64,000 bases of DNA from CAZSHG01 sp964606695 [NCBI: uncultured bacterium]. GTDB lineage: Bacteria; UBP14; UBA6098. The DNA is taken from NCBI GenBank assembly GCA_964606695.1, contig CAZSHG010000004.1, forward strand, positions 106,331 through 170,330, written 5' to 3'. Below are positions 1 to 7,285 of the stretch, one piece after another. A program made the position numbers and the translations under genes. Position 1 is the first letter of the stretch. Each line of letters starts with the position of its first letter. A model generated the notes under the pieces. That model was given only the letters and a program-made list of their open reading frames with translations. It made no database searches and was not told the origin of the DNA.

Positions 1-1
1 T

Positions 2-481
2 TTCCCGGAATTGGAAGTCCTCTGGCCGGATACGTTATCCGTATCGCCGGAAGGATCCCTTCTGGTGAATGCCAACGAGGGATCTATCGTTCTCATGTTG
101 AAATCGGGCGAAGCGGAAGTTTTCTTTGCAGGAGATATCGGTATCCCCACCGAACGAAGTATAGTCGAATTGGCGGACATCGAATGCGATGTCGTGAAAG
201 TCCCTCATCACGGAAGTAAATACTCCACCGCCGAAGAGATGGTCAAAGAAACAACTCCTCTTCTGGCGGTAATCTCAGTCGGAGCTAAAAACCGTTTCGG
301 TCATCCGGCGGATAGGGTTATCGAAGACTACAGAAAAGCCGGCAGTGAAGTCCTCCGCACCGATAAGCATGGCGCGGTGATTCTATCAATCGATAAGGGT
401 AAGATTAAATACCGAAGCTATCTTGGCAAATCCGGAGTCTTTAACGCAACCGACCAACCTCATCAAACAAACGTCGAATAA
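2..481 (+). CDS. comEC: ComEC/Rec2 C-terminal metallo-beta-lactamase domain (5' partial)
   Basis: The reading frame is open at the left edge, so only the C-terminal part (about 160 residues) of the protein is present. It carries the late motifs of the metallo-beta-lactamase-like domain that ends ComEC/Rec2 DNA-uptake channels: FAGDIG, KVPHHGSKYS, SVGAKNRFGHP and RTDKHGAV. In this family the domain lies on the outer side of the inner membrane, next to the channel that takes up single-stranded DNA during transformation. The membrane channel part and the start codon lie outside the window. A free-standing metallo-beta-lactamase hydrolase is the alternative, but the RFGHP and DKHGAV pair is typical of ComEC. 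The gene ends at TAA and a new promoter follows about 30 bp later. Confidence 0.85.
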   Translation, partial: FPELEVLWPDTLSVSPEGSLLVNANEGSIVLMLKSGEAEVFFAGDIGIPTERSIVELADIECDVVKVPHHGSKYSTAEEMVKETTPLLAVISVGAKNRFGHPADRVIEDYRKAGSEVLRTDKHGAVILSIDKGKIKYRSYLGKSGVFNATDQPHQTNVE

Positions 482-510
482 ACCAAATTTAAAATTATTT
501 CACTTCTAAA

Positions 511-539
511 TTGACAGGGAGAGGTATTTCATATAATAT
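511..539 (+). promoter_or_regulatory. Promoter TTGACA-17-TAATAT, probably leaderless
   Basis: A perfect TTGACA (511-516) is followed after 17 bp by TAATAT (534-539); an overlapping TATAAT lies at 532-537. Transcription would begin about 6-8 bases later, practically on the ATG at 548, so the peptidase message may have no leader. Confidence 0.65.
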
Positions 540-547
540 TGAATATT

Positions 548-1825
548 ATGAAAGAAAATCACCGCAAAACGGTTTTAGACAATGGGATTACTGTCCTATC
601 GCTTCCTATGGCAGGCAGAGCCGGAGTTGCAGTCGGCGTCTGGCTGGATGTCGGTAGCAGAGACGATCCGCCCGGACGCGAGGGCATGGCTCATCTCGTC
701 GAACATCTTATGTTTAAAGGCACCGAGAAACGGACATCACTGCAAATAGCTCGAGAACTCGAATATGTCGGTGGGAGCGGCGATGCCTACACCTCCCGTG
801 AAGAAACCTGCTACTACGCCTATGTCCCCTCGCGTGAACTTCCTAAAGCACTGGATATTATCGGCGATATGATAGCTCACTCACGCATCGACGAGGTCTC
901 TTTCCAGCGAGAAAAAAGCATCGTCCTGGAGGAGATGGCGGAAGTTCAGGATTCGCCTCAGGAGATAGCGCAGGAGTATTTCCCCTCGATTCTGTTCGGC
1001 AATCATCCGCTTGGCCAATCGATATTGGGAAGCCCAGAAGGTGTGAAAGCAACTAAGCGGAACGATGTAATCGACTTCATGAACGCCAATTATACCGCCG
1101 AAAAAACGTTAGTCGCGGCAGTTGGGAAAATCGAACATGGTGAACTCTGCGAACTCGCCGATAAATACATAAATCTTCCAAAGGGCATTTCAACAACCTC
1201 TCAGCCCGCACCACCCCTAAAGCCGATAGGGGAAATCGGATTATTGAAAAAACCAGCCGCGCAGGTAAATATTATAATCGGCGGGAGACTTTTCCCTTTC
1301 AAAGACGAACTAAGATATCCCTTCGCAATACTCAATAAAATACTCGGGCAAGGGGCGTCGAGTTTGCTGTTTCAGAGGGTTCGCGAAGAAGCCGGTATCG
1401 GTTACGACGTCCATTCTTTCGACGAATATTTCAAAGATTCCGGCATGTGGGGCGTTTTTGGAGCTTTCGAATCGAAATCGGTTATGAGTTTCCTCAATAT
1501 TCTCAGATCGACTATGGATGAGATTAATGACGGTCTTATCGATGAACAAATTCTGCGCGATACTATTAACGGGCTTTCCGGCAACGCGGTTCTCCAGAAA
1601 GATTCCATAAGCTCGATGCTGAACAGGCTCGCGGAAAACGAACTCCAATTAGGCCGATTTATCCCGGTAGAAGAGAGTATCAACAGGCTGAGAGAAGTAA
1701 CGCCTGAACAGATTCGTGAACTCGCATCCGATTTATTCAACCCCATATCACTGGGCGGAATTGCAGTAGGGACTATACATCCAAAGGACTCGCCGAATTG
1801 GTTGAAATGGAAGGATATGGCATGA
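548..1825 (+). CDS. M16 family zinc peptidase (insulinase/PqqL type)
   Basis: This is a 425-residue processing-peptidase-like protein. The inverted zinc motif HLVEH lies at residues 49-53, and a Glu about 76 residues downstream (in VLEEM, near 129) fits the third metal ligand. The rest follows the usual two-domain M16 half-clamshell of about 420 residues found in bacterial YmxG/PepR-like enzymes, so it is probably an active single-chain subunit working as a dimer. No signal peptide is obvious. An upstream TTG at 539 is possible, but the ATG at 548 fits the M16 N-terminus better and lies just after the promoter; no Shine-Dalgarno sequence stands at normal distance. Its TGA overlaps the dut ATG (ATGA), so the two are translationally coupled. 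It heads a run of four peptidase genes. Confidence 0.9.
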   Translation: MKENHRKTVLDNGITVLSLPMAGRAGVAVGVWLDVGSRDDPPGREGMAHLVEHLMFKGTEKRTSLQIARELEYVGGSGDAYTSREETCYYAYVPSRELPKALDIIGDMIAHSRIDEVSFQREKSIVLEEMAEVQDSPQEIAQEYFPSILFGNHPLGQSILGSPEGVKATKRNDVIDFMNANYTAEKTLVAAVGKIEHGELCELADKYINLPKGISTTSQPAPPLKPIGEIGLLKKPAAQVNIIIGGRLFPFKDELRYPFAILNKILGQGASSLLFQRVREEAGIGYDVHSFDEYFKDSGMWGVFGAFESKSVMSFLNILRSTMDEINDGLIDEQILRDTINGLSGNAVLQKDSISSMLNRLAENELQLGRFIPVEESINRLREVTPEQIRELASDLFNPISLGGIAVGTIHPKDSPNWLKWKDMA

Positions 1826-2268
1826 CTATTGCGCCGATTGTCAGAGTTAAACTGCTTCGCGACTGCGCATATGCACCCGAATTCATGAGTGACGGCGCGG
1901 CTGGAGCGGATTTGAGAGCATGTTTGAATGAGAGTATCGTTCTCGAACCCGGGGAACGTGCGCTTGTTCCAACCGGGATTATAATCGAGATGCCGCCGGG
2001 TTACGAGGGGGAGATCCGCCCGAGGAGCGGGCTTGCTGTTCGATATGGAATTTCACTGGTCAACTCGCCAGGCACAATAGATTCCGACTATCGAGGCGAA
2101 TTAAAGATTATTATGATTAATCATGGCTACGAATCTTACGAGATAAACAACGGCGACCGAATCGCGCAACTTCTCATAAATAAAATCGAAAGACCGAGAT
2201 TTGAAATCGTGGATGAATTGACAGACACAGAACGAGCGAGTGGCGGTTTCGGTAGTTCCGGAAAGTAG
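1822..2268 (+). CDS. dut: dUTP diphosphatase (trimeric dUTPase)
   Basis: This 148-residue protein hydrolyses dUTP to dUMP and pyrophosphate, which keeps uracil out of DNA and supplies dTMP synthesis. All five dUTPase motifs appear in order: GAAGADLRA near 25-33, PRSG at 67-70, GTIDSDYRGEL at 84-94, GDRIAQ at 111-116 and RASGGFGSSG at 138-147. The last is the P-loop-like lid that closes over the nucleotide. Length is normal for the trimeric family. The chosen ATG overlaps the M16 stop and has a GGAAGG sequence about 7 bases upstream; an in-frame TTG at 1798 inside the M16 gene is less likely. The M28 gene starts 5 bp after the stop, so this housekeeping enzyme is embedded in a peptidase operon. 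Confidence 0.95.
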   Translation: MTIAPIVRVKLLRDCAYAPEFMSDGAAGADLRACLNESIVLEPGERALVPTGIIIEMPPGYEGEIRPRSGLAVRYGISLVNSPGTIDSDYRGELKIIMINHGYESYEINNGDRIAQLLINKIERPRFEIVDELTDTERASGGFGSSGK

Positions 2269-2273
2269 GCAAA

Positions 2274-3494
2274 ATGTTAGAGACATTAAAAAAGATTGCC
2301 TTTGAAAGGGTCGGCGGAACGCCGGAGGAATTAGAAGCTTTTGAAATCCTTGCCGGTGAAGTCGGTAAAAGGGATGTGAAAACTCATATGGAGCCTTTCA
2401 AAGTGCGCACATTTCGACTCGGTGAGGGTTCGGTTGAAATTCTATCCGATCCACCTCAGAATTTCAAAGCCAATCCTATCGGCCTAACCGGTTCGGTGGA
2501 CACGACGGCGGCGGCACGATATGTCGAAATCCCCAACCTCGATAATATGGACTCCGCAGAGGGTGAAATTTTGTTGCTCCATAAAAGAATGACCTACGAT
2601 ATCTACCGTAACCTGACTCGCCTGAAACCCGAAGCCTTCATCTTGATTAACGAACCCGGTAAAACCCCCGGCTATCCGATAGTTAAAGAGTCACTTATCG
2701 ATGAATTCGGCAAAATTCCCGGCGCGGTTATGAGTTACGAGGCCGCGATAAAGGTGATTTCCGCAAAGGATGAAAAAATCAGACTCAAACTCGAACAGAG
2801 CGATTTCGAAGGCACCAGCCACAACCTTATAGCCGAAATCCCCGGCGAAATCGAGGAGGAGATAATCGTAATCGGCGCGCACGCGGACAGCGTGGCCAGC
2901 TCCCCCGGCGCTGTCGATAACGGCGCTGGATGCGTCGAATTGCTCGGTCTTATCGGCCATTTCGCAAAGGAGAAACCCCGCAGAACTTTGCGTTTCTGCT
3001 TCTTCGGAAGCGAGGAACTGGGATTGCTGGGAAGCCGCGAATATGTCCGCGCACACGAGGACGAACTGGACAAAATCCGCCTGATGGTCAACCTGGACAT
3101 GGGCGGCGATATTTTCGGCGAGGACAAGGCGATTGTCACCGGAGCCAACGAGCTCGCTAACTACATCGACTCGCGCAATAAGCTGGTGGGCATGGGATTA
3201 CGCGTTTCTCGAGGCACATACTCCAGCGACAATATGCCCTTCGCCCGTGAGGGCATCCCTGCGGTCAGTTTCGGCAGATCCGGCCTTGGCGCAAGCCTGG
3301 GCCATTCTCGTGACGACGACATGCGCAATGTCGATGAGGAATCCCTCCGCTCGATGGCAAATATCGCCCTCGCTTTCGTCAAGGAAATAGCCAACGCCCG
3401 CACTATCCCCTTCGAACGCACCGTCCCGGACGACATTATGGAGAAAATCGACGAATATTTCTACAATAAAACCGGCGAGAAGAGGCAAAAGTGA
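2274..3494 (+). CDS. M28 family zinc aminopeptidase
   Basis: This 406-residue protein has the two-zinc M28 set: GAHADS (His near 203), AVDNGAG (bridging Asp near 215), GSEELGLLGS (catalytic Glu and metal Glu near 247-248), NLDMGG (Asp near 275) and a late His in LGHSRD near 343. An N-terminal region of about 190 residues precedes the peptidase core and resembles the PA-type insert seen in several M28 enzymes. No signal peptide is visible, so it is probably cytoplasmic or exported by an unseen route. It should release N-terminal residues from peptides. It starts 5 bp after dut, and its stop overlaps the GTG start of the next gene, fitting one operon. Confidence 0.9.
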   Translation: MLETLKKIAFERVGGTPEELEAFEILAGEVGKRDVKTHMEPFKVRTFRLGEGSVEILSDPPQNFKANPIGLTGSVDTTAAARYVEIPNLDNMDSAEGEILLLHKRMTYDIYRNLTRLKPEAFILINEPGKTPGYPIVKESLIDEFGKIPGAVMSYEAAIKVISAKDEKIRLKLEQSDFEGTSHNLIAEIPGEIEEEIIVIGAHADSVASSPGAVDNGAGCVELLGLIGHFAKEKPRRTLRFCFFGSEELGLLGSREYVRAHEDELDKIRLMVNLDMGGDIFGEDKAIVTGANELANYIDSRNKLVGMGLRVSRGTYSSDNMPFAREGIPAVSFGRSGLGASLGHSRDDDMRNVDEESLRSMANIALAFVKEIANARTIPFERTVPDDIMEKIDEYFYNKTGEKRQK

Positions 3495-5089
3495 GATTCA
3501 CGCCATATATAATTGCACTGGTCATATCCTCGACTCTATTCGGTATCGTCTGCGGACTGCCGGAAATCGCCAGGCGACGCGCACCTTTGATGATGCCCCG
3601 CCCTACTTCTCTGCTATATTTTTACGACTCACCGGATAGCAATTTCAGAATATGGTATAATCCCAAATCCGAGGACGAGGTAAACGGCATAGACGCTACC
3701 GATTGCGATGCCAGCGGTTACCCGGACTGGGTGGAACATGCCGGACAATATCTCGAAAAAACCCGTGCTTATTTAGTCGATACCCTCGGCGCGAGACCGC
3801 CTATCCCCGATTCGGGACGTGGCGGGGACGACAAAACCGACGTATATTTCGTCAACCTCGGATCCAGTCTATACGGCATGACTTACACCGACGGCACTCT
3901 CCCGGACGGCACGGCGTCGGCCTTCGTGGAAATAGAAAACGATTTCGCGGGACACACCGAATATGCCGGAAGAGAAACCGATGCTCTGGCGGTAACATGC
4001 GCACACGAATTCTTCCATACCATTCATTTCGCATATACCACCGAAATGAGCAATGTCTGGTGGATGGAAGCCACGGCGGTCTGGTCGGAAGAACAGAATT
4101 TCCCGGAAATTAACGACTATCTGAACTACCTCGATTATTTTCAGGACTACCCCTCAACCGCCCTCAACGACGACACGCCATCGGGTAGGATTTACGGCAC
4201 AGTGTTGCTCCCGATATTTATCGGAATGAACTACGGCGAACGCGCCGTTATCGATATCTGGGAACGTGTTTTCGACATGAACATCTATCAGGCTCTGGAA
4301 GACTGGGCGGATTCCGTAGGCGTAAATCTGAACGACTTTTACGGCGAATTTGCGCGATGGAATTTTTTCGTTGGCGATAATTATCGCGGGTGGGGCTACG
4401 ATGACGCTGAGATAATGCCCGAACCCGCGATAGTCGATACTCATAATATCCCCGAAACATTGCCCGGTGCAGGTGCCGCAACTTATATTGATCTTTCAAT
4501 CTTCCTGGATGATTGGGGCGAAGATTACACTGGCGGTTTCTGGGTTGAACTTTCAGGCGGCGACAGCGTAGGTGCCCTTATGGTAGGGCTTCCGCCCGCC
4601 GAAAATTCCGATACACCTGACACAAATGTCAATATTCTGAACGTCCCGGACACTATACCGGGAATATGGCGTTACGATGCCGTCGTTGCATCGATTGGAC
4701 ATGTGAAAAGCCAGTTTATCGTCCCGGCACACCTCGGCGACCTTCTTACCGGCCCGGCGACTTCGGCAAAGGTCGAGAGATTCCATAGCATCGAAGAGCC
4801 ACCTTATCCAAATCCTTTCTACTACGGCGGCGAAAGCGAATATGTCTATTTCCCTTACAGCCTCACCGAAAACAGCGACATCGCCCTTTATGTCTGGACA
4901 TCCGCCGGAGACCTTGTATATTATATGGAAAACGCAACCAGCCGGGGGCTTCATCTCACAACAAGCGGCTCCCTGGGTTGGCAACCGCGAAATATGCACG
5001 GAGAAAGACTCGCAACCGGTGTTTACGTCTATCGACTCGCAGTCGAAACCGACGAATACATCGGGAAAATATCGATAATAAATCCATAA
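3491..5089 (+). CDS. Secreted HEFFH zinc metalloprotease with C-terminal PNPF beta domain (MXAN_6640-like)
   Basis: The 532-residue protein starts with a signal peptide (hydrophobic residues about 5-22). HEFFH near 172-176, followed by WWMEATAVW about 15 residues later, forms a gluzincin-like zinc site. This spacing resembles the MXAN_6640-type putative metalloproteases known from myxobacteria and FCB bacteria; that family assignment is from memory of its motifs. The last 90 or so residues begin with PPYPNPF and end in ATGVYVYRL and KISIINP, a FlgD-Ig/T9SS-like beta domain often found on exported proteins in this part of the tree. The GTG start overlaps the TGA of the M28 gene (GTGA). Substrate and final location (surface or medium) are unknown. 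Confidence 0.75.
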   Translation: MRFTPYIIALVISSTLFGIVCGLPEIARRRAPLMMPRPTSLLYFYDSPDSNFRIWYNPKSEDEVNGIDATDCDASGYPDWVEHAGQYLEKTRAYLVDTLGARPPIPDSGRGGDDKTDVYFVNLGSSLYGMTYTDGTLPDGTASAFVEIENDFAGHTEYAGRETDALAVTCAHEFFHTIHFAYTTEMSNVWWMEATAVWSEEQNFPEINDYLNYLDYFQDYPSTALNDDTPSGRIYGTVLLPIFIGMNYGERAVIDIWERVFDMNIYQALEDWADSVGVNLNDFYGEFARWNFFVGDNYRGWGYDDAEIMPEPAIVDTHNIPETLPGAGAATYIDLSIFLDDWGEDYTGGFWVELSGGDSVGALMVGLPPAENSDTPDTNVNILNVPDTIPGIWRYDAVVASIGHVKSQFIVPAHLGDLLTGPATSAKVERFHSIEEPPYPNPFYYGGESEYVYFPYSLTENSDIALYVWTSAGDLVYYMENATSRGLHLTTSGSLGWQPRNMHGERLATGVYVYRLAVETDEYIGKISIINP

Positions 5090-5099
5090 CGGAGGAAAT

Positions 5100-6134
5100 A
5101 TGAACTGGAAACTTCTGGAAGAGCTTTGTAATACCCCCGGAGTCCCCGGGCACGAGCGCAAGGTGGCCGAGATTTTCAAGCGCGAAGCCGAGGGGATCGC
5201 GGTGGAATCGTGGTTCGATAACGTCGGCAACTGCATAGTGCACGTCGGCGGGGAAGGCCCGGTAGTGGCGCTGGACGCCCACACCGACGAGGTCGGTTTC
5301 ATCGTCTCGCACGTCGATGACGAGGGCTTCATTCGCGTGGTCCCGCTGGGGGGCATCGACCCGCGAGTTTTTTACGCGCAACGCGTCGTCGTCCACGGCA
5401 CCGAGGATTTGCCGGGCGTTGTAGGCGCGGTTCCGCCGCATCTTCTGAACAAAAACGCCGACCGCGACAAGGCAGTGCCCATCGAGGACGCCTTCATCGA
5501 CCTGGGCCTCCCCGGGGATAAGGTCAAACAGAAAGTCCGCATAGGGGACGTGGTCACCTTCGACAGCAAGTTCGAGGATTTAGGGGACGTGGTCATCGGG
5601 AAGGCGTTCGACGACCGGCTGGGCCTGTTCGTCATCCTCGAGGCTATTAAAAAAGCTAAGAAAATCGCCTGCGACCTCTATCTGGTGGCGACGGTTCAGG
5701 AGGAACGCGGCCTCCGGGGCGCGACCTGCGCGGCTTTCACCGTCAACCCGGACATCGCCATCGCACTGGAGGGGACTTTTGCGAACGACCTGCCGGGAGT
5801 GCCTTCGCACAAGCGGCTGGCCACGCAGAACAAGGGCGCAGAACTCCGCATCACCGACCGCGCCGTCATAGCCGACCGCGCGCTGGTGGACTACCTGGCG
5901 GAAATCGCCGACGGCGGCGGCATCGACCACCAGTTCGTGGTGAAAAACGCCGGCACCACCAACGCCACCGCCATCGAGCTTGCCTCCGGAGGCACCCGCG
6001 TGGCGGCAATCTCCGCGCCGGTGCGATATATTCACAGCCCCATCGGCATGGTCAACAAGCACGACATCGAATGCCAGATAGACCTCCTGGCGAAATACCT
6101 GGAAGTCGCCGACAAAACCCCGCCGCGGCGGTAG
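5100..6134 (+). CDS. M42 family glutamyl aminopeptidase/cellulase-like metallopeptidase
   Basis: This 344-residue enzyme matches the M42 family of tetrahedral, self-compartmentalised aminopeptidases. Metal ligands appear in DAHTDEVG (near 59-65), KAFDDRLG (near 168-175), the catalytic pair in QEERGLRG (near 200), ALEGTF (near 222) and YIHSPIG (near 310). It would trim peptides in the cytoplasm. A strong GGAGGAAAT precedes the ATG, only 10 bp after the protease upstream. By eye the gene is more GC-rich than its neighbours, with G or C at most third positions, which suggests a different origin or strong selection. Its last 24 codons and the terminator are duplicated 1043 bp downstream. Confidence 0.92.
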   Translation: MNWKLLEELCNTPGVPGHERKVAEIFKREAEGIAVESWFDNVGNCIVHVGGEGPVVALDAHTDEVGFIVSHVDDEGFIRVVPLGGIDPRVFYAQRVVVHGTEDLPGVVGAVPPHLLNKNADRDKAVPIEDAFIDLGLPGDKVKQKVRIGDVVTFDSKFEDLGDVVIGKAFDDRLGLFVILEAIKKAKKIACDLYLVATVQEERGLRGATCAAFTVNPDIAIALEGTFANDLPGVPSHKRLATQNKGAELRITDRAVIADRALVDYLAEIADGGGIDHQFVVKNAGTTNATAIELASGGTRVAAISAPVRYIHSPIGMVNKHDIECQIDLLAKYLEVADKTPPRR

Positions 6135-6192
6135 TTACGCTACCCCTAAAAATTTCCCCCGGCTCCCGCGCTCCGCGTGGGGGCCTTTTTTA
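6062..6192 (+). repeat. 131-bp direct repeat, left copy (end of M42 gene plus terminator)
   Basis: This segment is identical, base for base, to 7105-7235. It contains the last codons of the M42 gene, its stop and the rho-independent terminator. The two copies bracket the mntA-hepT pair. Confidence 0.95.
6154..6192 (+). terminator. Rho-independent terminator of the peptidase operon
   Basis: A GC-rich hairpin (arms GGCTCCCGCG and CGCGTGGGGGCC, short CTC loop) is followed by six T. The same terminator occurs in the downstream repeat copy at about 7197-7235. Confidence 0.85.
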
Positions 6193-6424
6193 TGCTCGTA
6201 TTCTTCTTTTCGAGATAGTAATCTGTTTACTGGAGGAGCGAAATGCACATAACAACGGGGAAAAGGGGCGATCACAAGGAATCGCCCCTACGGTTCGCAC
6301 GAAGCGTCTTATCCGGTCGCGAATCCACCGGAGGTGGTTGAGCACAAACGGCTGCGGCCCTGCCGCCGGCTGGCTGGAAATTGAATCTTGACAGAGCTGA
6401 GAACAACGCTAAATTATTATTAAG
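6193..6424. other. Intergenic region with GGGGCGAT hairpin repeat
   Basis: No convincing gene is seen. GGGGCGAT at 6265-6272 and ATCGCCCC at 6281-6288 form an 8-bp stem followed by CTACGG. The same style of arm occurs in the palindrome at 13355-13384, so it is probably a member of a dispersed intergenic repeat family. A smaller CCACC/GGTGG stem and the mntA promoter follow. Confidence 0.6.
6388..6415 (+). promoter_or_regulatory. Promoter for mntA-hepT, probably leaderless
   Basis: TTGACA at 6388-6393 is followed after 16 bp by TAAATT at 6410-6415. The ATG of mntA lies 10 bases after the -10 box, exactly 37 bases from the start of TTGACA, and no Shine-Dalgarno sequence precedes it. Confidence 0.6.
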
Positions 6425-6721
6425 ATGAAAAATAAGGAACAAATAAAATCTCTGATCTCGGCAAACCTGGCGACAATCAAAAAGCGGTTTGGCGTTTCCT
6501 CCATCGGCGTGTTCGGATCTTATGTTCGCGGCGAACAGACCGAAAACAGCGACCTCGATATAATTGTCGTTTTCGAGCCGGGACACAACGACCTGTTCAA
6601 TTATTCCCGCCTGAAGACCTATCTTGAGGAATTATTCGGTCTGGAGATCGATCTGGTAATTCAAAACGGCATTAAGCAAGAACTTCGGGATAACATACTC
6701 GGAGAGGTTCAATATGCCTGA
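6425..6721 (+). CDS. mntA: MntA-type antitoxin, minimal nucleotidyltransferase
   Basis: This 98-residue protein has the minimal nucleotidyltransferase signature GSYVRGEQTENSDLDIIV at residues 31-48, with G31-S32 and the metal-binding D43 and D45. In characterised MntA-HepT pairs the enzyme AMPylates the HEPN toxin and so neutralises it. The order here is antitoxin first, and the last codons overlap the hepT start by 8 bp, the usual coupled arrangement. The pair sits alone between two 131-bp direct repeats, which suggests that it moved in as a unit. The ATG lies directly after a promoter without a Shine-Dalgarno sequence. Confidence 0.9.
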   Translation: MKNKEQIKSLISANLATIKKRFGVSSIGVFGSYVRGEQTENSDLDIIVVFEPGHNDLFNYSRLKTYLEELFGLEIDLVIQNGIKQELRDNILGEVQYA

Positions 6722-7067
6722 CAGCAGGAGAACCGACCTCCATTTTATTGAAGACATCCTGGTTGCGATTGAGAAGATCGAGCGCTATGTTGGGGATATG
6801 GATTTCGAGAGTTTCGACGCTAACGATATGGCCAAAGACGCGATTATAAGGAATTTTGAGGTGATCGGGGAAGCGGCGCGGAATATTTCGGATGAGATGC
6901 GCGCCAGATATCCTTTTGCCGAGTGGAAAGAGATGACCTCCTTTCGGAATGTTCTTATTCACGGCTATTTCACCCTGAGCACCGAGACGATCTGGGATAC
7001 GGTAAAAAAGAACCTCGAACCGCTGAAAGCCCACCTGTTAGAGATTAAAAAGGCCGAAACAAGATGA
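6714..7067 (+). CDS. hepT: HepT-type HEPN toxin (DUF86 ribonuclease-like)
   Basis: This 117-residue, mostly helical protein carries RNVLIHGY at residues 78-85. That is the RX4HXY motif: R78 and H83 would be the RNase catalytic pair and Y85 the tyrosine modified by MntA. The preceding NFEVIGEAARNIS segment is also typical of DUF86. Relatives cleave RNA, in some cases tRNA, when free of the antitoxin. Translation probably depends on mntA, since the ATG lies inside the mntA end. The catalytic motif is intact, so the toxin is likely functional unless AMPylated. Confidence 0.92.
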   Translation: MPDSRRTDLHFIEDILVAIEKIERYVGDMDFESFDANDMAKDAIIRNFEVIGEAARNISDEMRARYPFAEWKEMTSFRNVLIHGYFTLSTETIWDTVKKNLEPLKAHLLEIKKAETR

Positions 7068-7104
7068 CCATATAACCCGGCGACGCCCAATTCGCCGACG
7101 GCGG

Positions 7105-7235
7105 CGACATCGAATGCCAGATAGACCTCCTGGCGAAATACCTGGAAGTCGCCGACAAAACCCCGCCGCGGCGGTAGTTACGCTACCCCTAAAAATTTCC
7201 CCCGGCTCCCGCGCTCCGCGTGGGGGCCTTTTTTA
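7105..7235 (+). repeat. 131-bp direct repeat, right copy (M42 tail plus terminator)
   Basis: This is a perfect copy of 6062-6192. It is a non-coding remnant: 24 codons of the M42 tail, the stop and the terminator. The bases just before it (7091-7104) instead resemble an internal part of the M42 gene (about 5906-5920), so the remnant seems to come from a copy with an internal deletion. Confidence 0.95.
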
Positions 7236-7239
7236 ATTC

Positions 7240-7268
7240 TTGCACTCAATACCACTATGCTGTATTTT
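7240..7268 (+). promoter_or_regulatory. Promoter TTGCAC-17-TATTTT
   Basis: TTGCAC (7240-7245) and TATTTT (7263-7268) are spaced by 17 bp, directly after the right repeat copy and upstream of the Shine-Dalgarno sequence of the next gene. Confidence 0.45.
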
Positions 7269-7285
7269 GTTTTCAGGAGGCCATC

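Noticed and set aside
6071-6391. Reading frame across the M42 end, terminator and intergenic region
   Set aside because: It runs through a rho-independent terminator and hairpin repeats in another frame, and its product resembles nothing.
6062-7235. Insertion sequence or integron around mntA-hepT
   Set aside because: No transposase, integrase or terminal inverted repeats are seen; the direct repeats are pieces of the host gene.
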